A stretch of DNA of 64,000 nucleotides from Parundibacterium terreum (lineage in GTDB: Bacteria > Pseudomonadota > Gammaproteobacteria > Burkholderiales > Burkholderiaceae_D): positions 248,001 to 312,000 of the forward strand of contig NZ_BMED01000006.1 in the NCBI RefSeq assembly GCF_014636315.1, read 5' to 3'. The notes below the pieces were generated by a model. The model saw nothing but the letters and a program-made list of their open reading frames with translations, made no database searches and was not told the DNA's origin. The position numbers were made by a program, and so were the translations under genes. Each line of letters opens with the position of its first letter. The first letter of the stretch is position 1. Positions 41,324-51,378 of the stretch are shown here, in pieces.

Positions 41324-43615
41324 TTATTTGGGTATCACGACCTTTAAGATCGCTTGGCCTGCTATGAGCGCAAGTGTGCTGTCATTCAACATAACCAGAC
41401 TATTTGGTGACGACAGGCTGGAGTTCTGACCAAGCCGATTGCCCAAAAAGGGATTGCTGTTCCCAGTTCGGATATTGCTCGTAGGCACTTGACCTGCCAT
41501 CAATGTAGTTTGGCCATCTGCGCCGATTCTGAAGACGGGCCCCATCCAGTCCGCTGCATAAAGAACGCCTTTGCTGTCGAGTACCAGGCTGTTTATTCCC
41601 ACAGACCAGATGCTGCCATCTGCTGCAGTGACATGAGAGCTGAACGGAAGCTGACTGATATTTCCCTTGGCATCTATTTTTGCCAATCCGCCGCCAAAGT
41701 TTGAGAATACATATAAGTCTCCTGCGCCTGTCACCGTCAATGGGCAATACCATAGGTGGTTGGACAAGAGCGTCTGTAGCGTGCCGTCTGCCCGCAATTT
41801 CTGAATGCCGTCGTAGGTAGTGAAATAAAGATTGCCGGTGCCATCGGCCCGCACCTTGCAGCCCCCTCCATTCGTGTAAGGTCCCAGGCTGGTGATTGTG
41901 CCATTGGGGCTGATTTTTTTGAGTGCGTTCTGTCCAAAGCTGATGCTTTTCCCGTCCTTGATGCCGGGGGCTTCTACATCTGAAACATAGATATTTCCAG
42001 CATTGTCGATGCTCAGATTTTGCGGATAGCCGAACTTGCGGAAAGTGTCCGCAGTATCTGCCTGCCCCCACCATATGCCCGGCCCGGCCAGCGTGGTGAC
42101 GGTACCATCCGGTGTGATTTTGCGCAGCACTAATCCAGCCAGATAACCGTCTGCGCTGACATGCCAGCGATTGTCGATTACGTAAAGGTTGCCTGCAGCA
42201 TCCCGCGTCATATCTTCCGGATAGCTGAACAAGGCATTCCCTTTGATGCCGTCTACACTACCCTGATAGTTGCGGCCTACACCGGCAATCAGGGTGGTGT
42301 TGCCATTGTCCGTCATTTTATAAACCATATTGTCGGCGGCAATGAATAGATTTCCTTGCCCGTCGGCCGCAAAATCATGGAAGCCGCGTGGGATGGCGGC
42401 CGGTGTGATATCGCCGGGCAAAGTCTTGGCCACAATATCTTCTACCAGCGGCGAAATGTTGGATACGGTAGTGACAAGCTGAGTTGCTGCCCAGATTTTG
42501 CGGATATAGCCGCTGTCATAGACATACTTGTTGCCGGCAGGGTCGGAGGTGATCCTGCTGGGCTTATTGTATCTGGCCTGATGTATTTCACCGTCGATAA
42601 TGCTGTATCCGTTGGAGCAGGGACTGCCCGACCAGGTCACGACGATACCTTTTGTATCGAGGCGCCTGATCACGCAGTTACCGGTGTCGGCTATATAGAG
42701 ATTGTCCGCCGCATCTATAGTCAGTGATCCTGTGAGGGAGAACCTGGCGCCAGTGGCGGGGCCGTCAATAAAATCTGCTTGTGCCGGGTTACCGGCGACA
42801 ACGCTGATCTGCCCGCCCGGTGTCACCCTATAAATGGCCGCATTGAGGAAATAAAAGAAATTGCCCTGGCTGTCGCGTACCAGCGATTGCGCCGGAGTCT
42901 GCTCGTGAGGGTTTCTATAGATCGACCTGATGGCACCGTCTGAACTGGCAAGGCGCAAGCCGTAAATATCCAGGAAATAGAGATTTCCACTGCCATTCGA
43001 GTACATGCCGCCGGGGTTGGAAAGCGCTGCTACATCCTTGTCACCGTCGGTGGAGCCGCCTAAGTCGTCACCGGTGAGTTTTGTTACCAGGCCATCCGGC
43101 CCCATTTTGCGGATCTTGGAGACGCCGTCGCCGATATAAAGATTGCCCTTCGGGTCAAGGGCCAGGCTGCTAAGAGCAAAAAAACGCGCCGCGCTACCTG
43201 CTCCGTCCAGGTTGCCAGGTCCGCCAAGGCTGCCGGCAATCATATAGACGCCGGGTGAAGGGTGCAGCGTAAAGCGGAATTCTCGACTGAGGCCAGCCGC
43301 AGTGGCGGTAATTGTTATTGTCTTATCTTCATCCACGCTGCCGGCGGCCGGCGGAAGATAGCGCACGCTGTTGCCGCTATTTTTATCGAGACTGCCGGGG
43401 TCCTTGTCTTTCAATTGCCAACTGATAGCGCCGTTGCTGCCGGCAAGGTTTGCATTTAGTACCAGCGCATCTCCAGCGGCTGAGGTTTCACTTTGGTTGG
43501 CGCTGACGTCAAGTGTTACCGGTGCCGAAGAACCTCCGCAGGCCGTTAGCGTAATACCCAATGCCATTGCAATGATGACGAGCGTGCCGGAGCGGGACAG
43601 GGGAAAGGTAGTCAT
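41324..43615 (-). CDS. NHL-repeat beta-propeller lipoprotein
   Basis: A 763-residue surface or periplasmic lipoprotein. The signal ends in a lipobox (GITLTACGG, cysteine about residue 26). An Ig-like domain (about 30-115) follows, then 10 or more NHL-type repeats of the pattern 'DxxGNLYIxDxxxxxIRKxxPDGxVTTLAG' (for example around LALDPKGNLYIGDG, TIDAADNLYIADTGNCVIRRLD and SIDNAGNIYVSD). NHL propellers bind proteins or ligands and are not enzymes in general. Codon use is somewhat less GC-rich than in the neighbours. No partner gene is adjacent. Confidence 0.85.
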   Translation of the reverse strand: MTTFPLSRSGTLVIIAMALGITLTACGGSSAPVTLDVSANQSETSAAGDALVLNANLAGSNGAISWQLKDKDPGSLDKNSGNSVRYLPPAAGSVDEDKTITITATAAGLSREFRFTLHPSPGVYMIAGSLGGPGNLDGAGSAARFFALSSLALDPKGNLYIGDGVSKIRKMGPDGLVTKLTGDDLGGSTDGDKDVAALSNPGGMYSNGSGNLYFLDIYGLRLASSDGAIRSIYRNPHEQTPAQSLVRDSQGNFFYFLNAAIYRVTPGGQISVVAGNPAQADFIDGPATGARFSLTGSLTIDAADNLYIADTGNCVIRRLDTKGIVVTWSGSPCSNGYSIIDGEIHQARYNKPSRITSDPAGNKYVYDSGYIRKIWAATQLVTTVSNISPLVEDIVAKTLPGDITPAAIPRGFHDFAADGQGNLFIAADNMVYKMTDNGNTTLIAGVGRNYQGSVDGIKGNALFSYPEDMTRDAAGNLYVIDNRWHVSADGYLAGLVLRKITPDGTVTTLAGPGIWWGQADTADTFRKFGYPQNLSIDNAGNIYVSDVEAPGIKDGKSISFGQNALKKISPNGTITSLGPYTNGGGCKVRADGTGNLYFTTYDGIQKLRADGTLQTLLSNHLWYCPLTVTGAGDLYVFSNFGGGLAKIDAKGNISQLPFSSHVTAADGSIWSVGINSLVLDSKGVLYAADWMGPVFRIGADGQTTLMAGQVPTSNIRTGNSNPFLGNRLGQNSSLSSPNSLVMLNDSTLALIAGQAILKVVIPK

Positions 43616-43768
43616 GGCTTACGCAAAATTATGTGAATGACAATATTATCATGCTTCTAATTTCTTTTGGATAAAGGACGCTGTGAGGAGACTGTGGTTC
43701 TCAGGGCTGCATGCTCGGGCTACAATGAAGCCAATAAATCAATTGGCAATTAAACTCATTGGAACAAT

Positions 43769-44254
43769 ATGACACTACGCATCATCGCCACCGGCGGCAC
43801 CTTTGACAAACACTATGACGAACTGGCAGGCAAGCTAACTTTCGGTGCCAGCCACCTGCCCGCAGTGCTGAACCGTGCGCGCCTTACGCTGCCGGTGGAG
43901 CTGGAAGTGCGGCCGCTGATGGATTCGCTGGACATGACCGATGTGGACAGGCAGCAGATCCTGCAATCCTGCCAGCAGGCGCCGGAAAAGGCCATCGTCA
44001 TCATCCACGGTACCGACACCATGCGCGAAACTGCCGAGGTGCTGGGGGCCGCCAAGCTGGACAAGGTGGTCGTCTTCACCGGCGCGATGATCCCTTATGA
44101 AATCGCCAATTCCGATGCCTTGTTCAACCTCGGTTTTGCTGCCGGCGTTGCGCAATTACTGGCGCCCGGCGTGTATGTGGCGATGAATGGCCAGGTATTT
44201 GCATGGGATAATGTGCAAAAGAACCGCTCCGCCGGCGTATTCGTCACCAACTAA
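43769..44254 (+). CDS. Half-length asparaginase (N-terminal domain only)
   Basis: A 161-residue protein equal to the first domain of L-asparaginases (usual length about 330). It keeps the nucleophile motif IIATGGTFDK near residue 9, the second motif VIIHGTDTMRETAEVL and VVFTGAMIPYEIANSDA, but the C-terminal domain is missing and the gene stops cleanly with no frameshift remnant downstream. Short asparaginase-like proteins of this kind occur in other proteobacteria, so it is probably a real small protein rather than a fragment. Activity on asparagine is uncertain because the active site is normally completed by a neighbouring subunit. Confidence 0.8.
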   Translation: MTLRIIATGGTFDKHYDELAGKLTFGASHLPAVLNRARLTLPVELEVRPLMDSLDMTDVDRQQILQSCQQAPEKAIVIIHGTDTMRETAEVLGAAKLDKVVVFTGAMIPYEIANSDALFNLGFAAGVAQLLAPGVYVAMNGQVFAWDNVQKNRSAGVFVTN

Positions 44255-44334
44255 ATCAGTCGGGCCGGCCAGGTAAGCTTGCACCTGTGCCGGCCACGCA
44301 TTGATAACCCGCATCCATAACTATTGAGCTGCCG

Positions 44335-44829
44335 ATGAAACTGCTGATTTCCTGCCTGTTTTTCTTGTTTGCGTCGCTCGGCCATGCGGCGGAAACCCGC
44401 TTTGACAGTGTCTATTTCTTCCAGGAGGAAGAAGTGCTGAAGGAGAAGCAGGTGAATTTCCAGGATTTCGCCCGCTTTAACCGCAGCGTGCAATCCGCAG
44501 TATGGAAGGCGCTGAAAAAGGTCAGCATGCCGGCCAGCGCCGGTTATCTGGTGGTGGCAGTGCGCGCAGACGGCAAGATCGCCGCCTGGCTGGACATGCA
44601 GCCGGCACTGCATGAATACTACGATGCGGCGGTTACCGAAGCCGTCAGTAAATTGCGGCCCTTTGCACTGTCCGACGGCATCGTCGTTTTCGGCATGAAA
44701 ATGGCGGTCAATACTGCTGTATTCACATCCAAGGCCAAGCCCCAGCCCAAGGATTGGGCAGATGCGCAAAAAGCGGCGGCCGATCCCGATGATATTGAAG
44801 CGATCGTGCAGGCTGCATGGCCGGAGTAA
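44335..44829 (+). CDS. Exported protein of unknown function
   Basis: A 164-residue protein with a clear signal peptide (LLISCLFFLFASLGHAAE). The rest is a single small domain of mixed helix and strand; the segment SAGYLVVAVRADGKIAAWLDMQPALHEYYDAAVTEAVSKLRPF resembles the C-terminal TonB-like pattern loosely but lacks firm motifs. Its stop overlaps the start of the next (GNAT) gene by 13 bases, so the two are translationally coupled. Confidence 0.65.
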   Translation: MKLLISCLFFLFASLGHAAETRFDSVYFFQEEEVLKEKQVNFQDFARFNRSVQSAVWKALKKVSMPASAGYLVVAVRADGKIAAWLDMQPALHEYYDAAVTEAVSKLRPFALSDGIVVFGMKMAVNTAVFTSKAKPQPKDWADAQKAAADPDDIEAIVQAAWPE

Positions 44830-45320
44830 GCTTGAGTTTCGGCAGCAGTTTTCTTTTACGCATCGCCACCGAATCGGATTTTGAAAGCCTGTTGGCGCTG
44901 CGCATCGCTGCGATGCGGCCCAGCCTGGAAAGCCTGGGCCGTTTCGATCCGCAACGCGCCCGCGAGCGTCTGCGCGCGAGCTTTGATCCGGCCGCGACGC
45001 GCGTCATCGTGGCCGAGGGGCAGGACATAGGCTTTGTAGCCGTGAAGCCTGTGGCCGATTCGCCGCAAAGCTGCCTGCTGCTGGATCACCTCTATCTGCA
45101 TCCAGACTGGCAAGGCCGGCAGATAGGTGCTCAGGTATTGAAACAGATCATCGCGGAAGCAGACCAGGCCGGACTGCCCTTGCAAGTCGGCGCGCTGCGC
45201 GGCAGCGACTCTAACCGTTTTTATCAAAGGCACGGCTTTGTGCAAAGTGCGGAAAGCGAATGGGATATCTATTATGTCCGGCAGCCTGTACCGGCTGTAA
45301 CCGACTTATCCACAATCTAG
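44817..45320 (+). CDS. GNAT-family N-acetyltransferase
   Basis: A 167-residue acetyltransferase using acetyl-CoA. The fold's motif A is clear (LLLDHLYLHPDWQGRQIGAQVLKQIIAEADQAG, with the Q-x-x-G-x-G/A pyrophosphate loop) and the C-terminal NRFYQRHGFV is typical. The start overlaps the previous gene by 13 bases, with an alternative start inside (for example at SLSFGSS) possible. Substrate unknown. Confidence 0.85.
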   Translation: MAGVSLSFGSSFLLRIATESDFESLLALRIAAMRPSLESLGRFDPQRARERLRASFDPAATRVIVAEGQDIGFVAVKPVADSPQSCLLLDHLYLHPDWQGRQIGAQVLKQIIAEADQAGLPLQVGALRGSDSNRFYQRHGFVQSAESEWDIYYVRQPVPAVTDLSTI

Positions 45321-45381
45321 CTTCTGCATCTCCGTCACATAGCTTTGCCAAGCCAAGTTCAATCATCTCTAAAGTTTATCC

Positions 45382-46293
45382 ATGTCAAACTTATCCACAA
45401 GCCCTACCCATTTACCCATACAGCCCGGCATCTTGCAAACTATCACTGCACATGGCCGTTACCTTAGCTTTGATCTGAAATCGGCCGATGAACTGCATGC
45501 CTCTTTGGCCAGGCTGTTGCCGCTGGTCGATGGCGAGCGCGTGGTGCTGGGTTTCGGCCACACGCTGGTCAGCGCGCTGGACGTGCAGATACCGGGCCTG
45601 CATGATTTCACCGGCATAGAAGGCAGCCGGGTGCGCCTGCCGGCGACACCGGCGGCCTTGTGGTGCTGGCTGCGCGAAAACGAAAGGACCGACCTGGTGC
45701 ACCAGACCCGCCGCATCTTGCGCGCGTTGCTGCCGGCATTTGAGCTGCAGCATACGGTGGAAGCCTTCCGCTCCGGCAATGGCCATGATCTGACCGGTTA
45801 CGAGGACGGTACTGAAAATCCTAAGGACCAGGCAGCAGTGGACGCTGCATTTGTGCAGGGACAGGGCGAGGGCTACGATGGCGCCAGTTTCGCTGCAGTC
45901 CAGCAGTGGCAGCATCAGTTCGACAAGTTCGAGGCAATGGCTGAGCTGGATCAGGACAATATGATGGGCCGCCGCCGCAGCGATAATGAAGAGCTGGACG
46001 ACGCACCGGTCTCGGCGCATGTGAAGCGCACCGCGCAGGAAAGCTTCAATCCGGAAGCCTTTGTGCTGCGCCGTTCCATGCCCTGGGCCGACATGCTGAA
46101 CGCCGGCCTGCACTTTGTCGCCTTCGGCAAATCCTTTTACGCGTTTGAAGCCCAACTGCGCCGCATGAGCGGGGCTGAAGACAAACACACCGACGCCCTA
46201 TTCACGATTTCCAAGCCGGTCAGCGGCAGCTACTACTGGTGCCCGCCCATGCTGGATGGCAAGCCGGATCTGCGCGCGCTGAAGCTGGCATAA
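45382..46293 (+). CDS. DyP-type peroxidase
   Basis: A 303-residue dye-decolourising heme peroxidase. The distal motif GYEDGTENP (about 139-147) is the family's GxxDG signature with its catalytic aspartate. The proximal heme-ligand histidine lies in SAHVKRTAQES (about 214), and the arginine in LRRSMPW completes the heme pocket. No signal or Tat peptide is visible, so it is cytosolic or encapsulin-loaded; a C-terminal targeting tail is not obvious. A DnaA-box-like sequence overlaps the start region (at about 45391). Confidence 0.9.
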   Translation: MSNLSTSPTHLPIQPGILQTITAHGRYLSFDLKSADELHASLARLLPLVDGERVVLGFGHTLVSALDVQIPGLHDFTGIEGSRVRLPATPAALWCWLRENERTDLVHQTRRILRALLPAFELQHTVEAFRSGNGHDLTGYEDGTENPKDQAAVDAAFVQGQGEGYDGASFAAVQQWQHQFDKFEAMAELDQDNMMGRRRSDNEELDDAPVSAHVKRTAQESFNPEAFVLRRSMPWADMLNAGLHFVAFGKSFYAFEAQLRRMSGAEDKHTDALFTISKPVSGSYYWCPPMLDGKPDLRALKLA

Positions 46294-46298
46294 ACGTA

Positions 46299-46353
46299 GC
46301 CTGCACCGGCATTCCGGCAACAGCCGGTAATGCCGGTATTACCAGTTGCAGGC
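46299..46353. terminator. Long hairpin in a convergent gap
   Basis: Nested complementary parts GCCTGCA/TGCAGGC (outer) and ACCGGCATTCCGGC paired with GCCGG-T-AATGCCGGT (inner, 14 pairs with one bulge). It separates the convergent DyP and serralysin-like genes. No T-run follows, but the fold is strong. Confidence 0.6.
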
Positions 46354-46378
46354 TAGGAAGCCTCTCCGCCAGCCCGAG

Positions 46379-48196
46379 CTAGATCAGCGCTCCCTGTTCT
46401 GCACTGCCTATCAGCTTGATCAGGGTCATCGGGTCCGCACTGATGCCATCCGTCAGTGAAAGTGCGTGAGCGACAGTAAATTCGCTGTGGTTCTTGGCTT
46501 GATAGGAAACCGCATATTCTGCCCAGTCGACGCGGTTCTGAAAGTAGTCCTTGCCGTCCACGCCGTCAGCCACCCCCAGCGCAGCATTGGTCATGTTGAT
46601 GACCACGCTGCCGCGCGAAGTGCTGTCCAGTTGCTTGCTCCAATATGCCAGGCCTTCGGCATCCGGCGCCTTGTTGAACACATTGTTGTAGATCGCCGTG
46701 ACGAACTGGCTGGAGCTCATGCTGGATGGATACAGCTGTTTCACTATATCCAGAGAAAAGATGGTGTCGGCAATCGCCGCTATGCCCTTGGATGCGACCT
46801 CTCCCTGCCAGTAGTTGTAGCCGCTGGTCTCCGGCGCCCGCCTGAAGGCTGCCACATAGATGTCTATCAATGCCTGATTGATGCTGTTGGACGCGATACC
46901 GGCCAGCGAGATCGTGCGGTCGGCGGTCATCACCTGCTGCATATCGCGCAGTATGCTCAAGTTTCCGGCATCGTCTTCGACCAGGAAAGAGTTGGCGCGC
47001 AACTGGCTGATATGCACGTGGCTGGAGGTCTGGCTCACTTGCAGCATGTTGCTGCCGCTGCCGCCATTGACGACGTCCTTGCCGTTCAGGCCGATAAAAG
47101 TATCGTTGCCGCCGCCGCCCGTCAAGATGTCGTCTCCGCCTCCGCCGGTGATATTGTCGTTGCCTGAACCGCCGGTGATTTCATCATTGCTGATACCGCC
47201 GGTCAGCACGTTGCCGTAGTTGTTGCCGTAGATATAGTTGACGCCTGCACCGCCGATAGCGGCCTGCATCTTGGTACCGAAGGCGATCCAGACATTGCGT
47301 ACCGTGTCTATCTTGTTGCCGTTTTGATCCAGCGTATACACCAGGTTGCCGAGTATGCTGCCGTGGCCTTCATTCAGGTCGAGCAAGACTGCATCGTTGC
47401 CGGTATATGACAGCGTGTTGATGCCACCGCCGTCCCAGATGGTTTCCATGTAGTCATGGCCTTGCTGGTAGTTATAGACGGTGTTGCCGGCATTGTAGGA
47501 TGTATTGGCCCCGTAGATTTGCTGGATCGCCTCGATGTCGATCACCATCGGCGTAGTCGGGTTATAGGAGAAAAAGCTGGTGTGGTCGCCCGGCTGGGCG
47601 GAGTAACTCATCAGCGTGTACATCTGCGAATCAAAGTTCGGATCTATGACGGTTGAATTGAGACTGGAAGAAGCGAACGGATGCTTCAGGCCCAGTGTAT
47701 GTCCCAGTTCATGCAGCATGCTCAGGTAGCCATAACTGCCGTCGGCGAAGCTGGAGTGGTAGGAGTCTGCCTTGGTGCTGAACCAGATGTCACCGCTGCT
47801 GGCGTCGGCTTGCGGATAATACGAATACGCCTCCGAGTTGACCATGGCCTGATTGTAGGTATAGGCAATCCGGATATCCCCGACATTGGTCTGAGTGTCG
47901 GCCACTTCGACAAAATTGAGGTTGGCGACATTCGACCATTTTTGCAGCGCTGTGCGGAAGCGCGCCGCTTCTGCCGCCGAAAGAAAGTCCAGATTGTGCC
48001 AGGGTTCGCCGTCGCTGGTGCTGGGGCCGTAGCCACCATTTTCGAAGGTATCGGTAGACCACCAGGATGGAGAGTGCGGGAAGCTGTAGGTGATCGTGGA
48101 GCTTTGCCATTTATAGGTGCTGAGCAAGGAATCCACCAGCGGATCGCCGCTTAGCTGGACGGTGCCGGAGGGGCTGCCTGTGGTTGGTGAGGGCAT
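46379..48196 (-). CDS. Serralysin-like M10 metalloprotease with RTX repeats and DUF4214
   Basis: A 605-residue secreted protease. I start it at the ATG of MPSPTTGSPSG (48194-48196), ten bases after AGGA. The zinc motif HELGHTLGLKHP and the Met-turn YTLMSYS mark the serralysin family (about 180-215). RTX nonapeptides follow (GGSGNDNITGGGGDDILTGGGGNDTF, about 340-380), binding calcium. A DUF4214 domain (about 440-560, DIYVAAFRRAPETSGYNYW) comes last. Such proteins leave by type I secretion without a cleaved N-terminal signal; no exporter genes are seen in the window. Confidence 0.9.
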   Translation of the reverse strand: MPSPTTGSPSGTVQLSGDPLVDSLLSTYKWQSSTITYSFPHSPSWWSTDTFENGGYGPSTSDGEPWHNLDFLSAAEAARFRTALQKWSNVANLNFVEVADTQTNVGDIRIAYTYNQAMVNSEAYSYYPQADASSGDIWFSTKADSYHSSFADGSYGYLSMLHELGHTLGLKHPFASSSLNSTVIDPNFDSQMYTLMSYSAQPGDHTSFFSYNPTTPMVIDIEAIQQIYGANTSYNAGNTVYNYQQGHDYMETIWDGGGINTLSYTGNDAVLLDLNEGHGSILGNLVYTLDQNGNKIDTVRNVWIAFGTKMQAAIGGAGVNYIYGNNYGNVLTGGISNDEITGGSGNDNITGGGGDDILTGGGGNDTFIGLNGKDVVNGGSGSNMLQVSQTSSHVHISQLRANSFLVEDDAGNLSILRDMQQVMTADRTISLAGIASNSINQALIDIYVAAFRRAPETSGYNYWQGEVASKGIAAIADTIFSLDIVKQLYPSSMSSSQFVTAIYNNVFNKAPDAEGLAYWSKQLDSTSRGSVVINMTNAALGVADGVDGKDYFQNRVDWAEYAVSYQAKNHSEFTVAHALSLTDGISADPMTLIKLIGSAEQGALI

Positions 48197-48390
48197 GAAA
48201 TAGGTATCCTGTTTGTGGACGAAGACGGTGAAAAGCTTCTCTGTTGCAATAATTATCAAAAATACACTGATAAAAATATTAACACAGATTGCTTACAGGC
48301 CAATTACCTCGTGGGAAATTTTTATGCGTTGGGGGGAGCAACAGCGCGACTGCCTTGCCTGGGGCAAGGCAGTCGTATGGCGGGATGGGT

Positions 48391-51378
48391 TCAGCCTTGC
48401 GTAGCGGTCTGGCGGGATGCCTGCAGCAGTTCCTGGAAGCCTTCCAGCGGCAGCGGCTTGCTGAACAGATAGCCCTGGAAGGCATAGCAGTCGTGCTCGA
48501 TCAGGAAGCTGCGCTGTGCCTGGGTTTCCACGCCTTCGGCAATCACGTTCAGGCCGAGGTTCACGCCCAGTGAAATAATGGCGCGCACGATGGTGGCGTC
48601 GTTTTCGTCGTCGCTGATATCGCGCACGAAGGAGCGGTCGATTTTCAACTGGTTCAGCGGCAGCCTTTGCAGATAGGCCAGCGATGAATAGCCGGTGCCG
48701 AAATCATCCATCGAAAAAGCGATGCCCAGCTCACGCAGCTCATGCATCTTGGCGGTCGTGCTGTCCACATTGTCGAGTATCGTGCTTTCGGTCAGTTCTA
48801 TTTTCAGCCGGGTAGGATTGATTGCGCTGCGCTCCAGCATGCCGCGCAGTTTTTGCACGAAATCGATTTGCTGGAATTGTTTGGCGCTGACATTCACGGC
48901 CAGCGTCAGATCGCGGGTATCCTGCTTTTCTTCCCACTTCTTCAATTGCGCGCAGGCGGTTTCCAATACCCAATAGCCTATGGGCACAATCAAGCCGGTT
49001 TCTTCCGCCAGCGGAATGAACTCTGCCGGCGAGATGAAACCGCGATCCGGATGTATCCAGCGCAGCAGCGCTTCCGCGCCTATCAAGCCGCCCTTGGAAT
49101 CGACCTGCACCTGGTAGTACAGCTTGAACTGGTTTTGTGCCAACGCCACCCGCAAATTGGATTCCAGCATCATGCGCACCACCAGCACCGCCTGCATCGC
49201 CGGGTCGAAGAAGCGCACCGCATCGCGGCCCGAGGTCTTGGCTTCGTACATCGCGGTATCGGCACGCTTGAACAAGTCCTTGACGGTGATATCGCCGCCC
49301 TGGAACAGGCAAACGCCTATGCTGCTGGAACCGTGGTGCTCGAAATCCATGATGTGGTAAGGCTCGGCGAGCAGCATGCGTATCTTGTTGGCGATACGGT
49401 CCGCCTGCTGCACTGCTTCATCGCGCAGCAGGCTAAGCTCTTCCAGCACCACGACGAATTCATCGCCGCCCAGCCTTGCCACTGTGTCGCTGTCGCGCAC
49501 ACAGGTCTGCAGCCTGCTGGCGGTTTCCACCAGCAGCAAGTCTCCGGCATCATGGCCGCGCGTATCGTTGAGCGTCTTGAAATTATCCAGGTCGATGAAC
49601 AGGATTGCACAGTGGTTGTCGCTGCGCTTGCTGAGCGAAATCAGGTGCTGCAGCCTGTCCATCAGCAGCCGCCGGTTCGGTAACTGCGTCAGCGAATCGT
49701 AGAAGGCCAGGTTGCGGATTTCCTCTTCATAGCTCTTGTGCTGGCTGATGTCGGTAAAGGATGCGATGTAATTGCTGACTTCGCCTTCTGCATTGGTGAT
49801 CGCGGTCAGTGTGATCATTTGAGGATACACTTCGCCGTTCTTGCGCTGGCTCCACATCTCGCCCTGCCAGAACTTGTCCTTGTTCAGGATGACGGTGATC
49901 CTGTCAAAGAAGTCCTGATCCTGCTGCCGGGATTTGTAGATGGGCGGCTGTTTACCGAGCAGGTCCTTGTTTTCGTAGCCGGTGATGCGGGTCAATGCCT
50001 GGTTCAGCCGCAGTATCGTCCAACTGGCATCGGTAACGAAAATACCTTCCTGCGATTCGAAGGTGTAGGCGGCGATTTGCAAGTCATGCTCTGCCTGCTT
50101 GCGTTCGGTGATATCGGTGATGAAGCAATGCCATAGCATGCCGCCGTCGGCTTCCGGTTCCGGCAGTGCGTCGATAAACAGCCAGCGCACTTCACCATTG
50201 AGCCGGCGCAGACGGAACTCGGCCTGCCAGCTGGTCAGCGTGCGGGTGGCGTCGCGTATCAGTGGCCGGGCTTTGTCCACGTCAGCCGGATCTATCCTGT
50301 CGAACAGCGGAAAAGCATTGTGCCTTACTTCTTCCGGCCGGGTTTCAAACATCTGCCGTATCGCTTCGCTGGCATAGGGTACGCTGGCAGTGCCGTCCAC
50401 ATGGGCGCGGTATTGCATGATCAGGCCGGGCAAGCGCGATGCGACCTTGCTGACCCGCTCGAATGCCTCGCGCAGCTCATCGGCCGCTTTCTTGCTCTCG
50501 GTTTGCAGCGCCGTGATGATCAGCGTCACGATCACCAGCGTCGTCATATAGCCCCACAAGATCAGCAGATTGCTTTGCGCATCGCCGCCATTGAACGGGC
50601 CCCTGCCCGTGGCCGTGGCCCAGGCCGCAATCGCGGAAGAACCCAGCACCGCAATCGACGAGGCACTGATGCCGAAACGCATCGCCGGCCATATCATTAC
50701 GGTAACGGCGATAAAGGTCAGGCGGAAATGCGCTTGCGGCGACAGGAAGATGAACCAGTTGCTGCCGAGGAAAATCAGCGCGAAGATCAATACTTCTTCA
50801 TGCCTCTGCGTGAATTCGGCAATGGTCTTGTAAGACAGCGACAGCAAGACCGGTGCCGCCAGCAAGACGCCAACCGTGTCGCCGGCCCACCATGTGAGCC
50901 AGACCTGGACGATATTGTCGCTCAGACCGAAACGCCACAAGGTCAGCGCCCCGCCGCTGGCCGAGAGTGTCATTCCTATCATTGCGGCGGCGCTGAACCA
51001 GATCACGTCCTTGCGGCGCGAGAAAAAGCGGTCGAAGTTCTGTTGCCGCAATAGCCAGCAAGTCAGGTTGGGGGCCAGCGTATTGCCCAAAGCCAGCCAG
51101 GCCGCTACAGTCAGGCTATAACCGGCGGAAAATTCCAGCAGGAATGCAGCAATATAAATTGGCAGCGTGCTGCGCCTGCCCCAGCGCATCAGTGCGGCAA
51201 CGGCGACGCCGGTGGGCAGCCAGATCAGGCTGACATTGGGACTCAGGTAGGGAATGGCCAGGCCCAGTCTTCCTGCGGCGACATAGGCCAGGATGACTAT
51301 CAGGAAGCGCAGCGATTCCAGCTCCAGGCGGACTTTCTTGCTGCCCGCAGCTTGTGGCAGGTACGGCACATTGAACAT
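48391..51378 (-). CDS. MASE1-PAS-GGDEF-EAL cyclic-di-GMP protein
   Basis: A 995-residue membrane signalling protein. N-terminal MASE1 sensor of about eight helices (about 20-290, LIWLPTGVAVAALMRWG), then two PAS domains (about 310-430 and 430-560), then a GGDEF domain with intact RLGGDEFVVVLEE (about 600-730) and an EAL domain with EALLRWIHPD (about 745-990). It may make, degrade or switch cyclic di-GMP. Both signature motifs look complete. Stands alone on the minus strand. Confidence 0.92.
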   Translation of the reverse strand: MFNVPYLPQAAGSKKVRLELESLRFLIVILAYVAAGRLGLAIPYLSPNVSLIWLPTGVAVAALMRWGRRSTLPIYIAAFLLEFSAGYSLTVAAWLALGNTLAPNLTCWLLRQQNFDRFFSRRKDVIWFSAAAMIGMTLSASGGALTLWRFGLSDNIVQVWLTWWAGDTVGVLLAAPVLLSLSYKTIAEFTQRHEEVLIFALIFLGSNWFIFLSPQAHFRLTFIAVTVMIWPAMRFGISASSIAVLGSSAIAAWATATGRGPFNGGDAQSNLLILWGYMTTLVIVTLIITALQTESKKAADELREAFERVSKVASRLPGLIMQYRAHVDGTASVPYASEAIRQMFETRPEEVRHNAFPLFDRIDPADVDKARPLIRDATRTLTSWQAEFRLRRLNGEVRWLFIDALPEPEADGGMLWHCFITDITERKQAEHDLQIAAYTFESQEGIFVTDASWTILRLNQALTRITGYENKDLLGKQPPIYKSRQQDQDFFDRITVILNKDKFWQGEMWSQRKNGEVYPQMITLTAITNAEGEVSNYIASFTDISQHKSYEEEIRNLAFYDSLTQLPNRRLLMDRLQHLISLSKRSDNHCAILFIDLDNFKTLNDTRGHDAGDLLLVETASRLQTCVRDSDTVARLGGDEFVVVLEELSLLRDEAVQQADRIANKIRMLLAEPYHIMDFEHHGSSSIGVCLFQGGDITVKDLFKRADTAMYEAKTSGRDAVRFFDPAMQAVLVVRMMLESNLRVALAQNQFKLYYQVQVDSKGGLIGAEALLRWIHPDRGFISPAEFIPLAEETGLIVPIGYWVLETACAQLKKWEEKQDTRDLTLAVNVSAKQFQQIDFVQKLRGMLERSAINPTRLKIELTESTILDNVDSTTAKMHELRELGIAFSMDDFGTGYSSLAYLQRLPLNQLKIDRSFVRDISDDENDATIVRAIISLGVNLGLNVIAEGVETQAQRSFLIEHDCYAFQGYLFSKPLPLEGFQELLQASRQTATQG

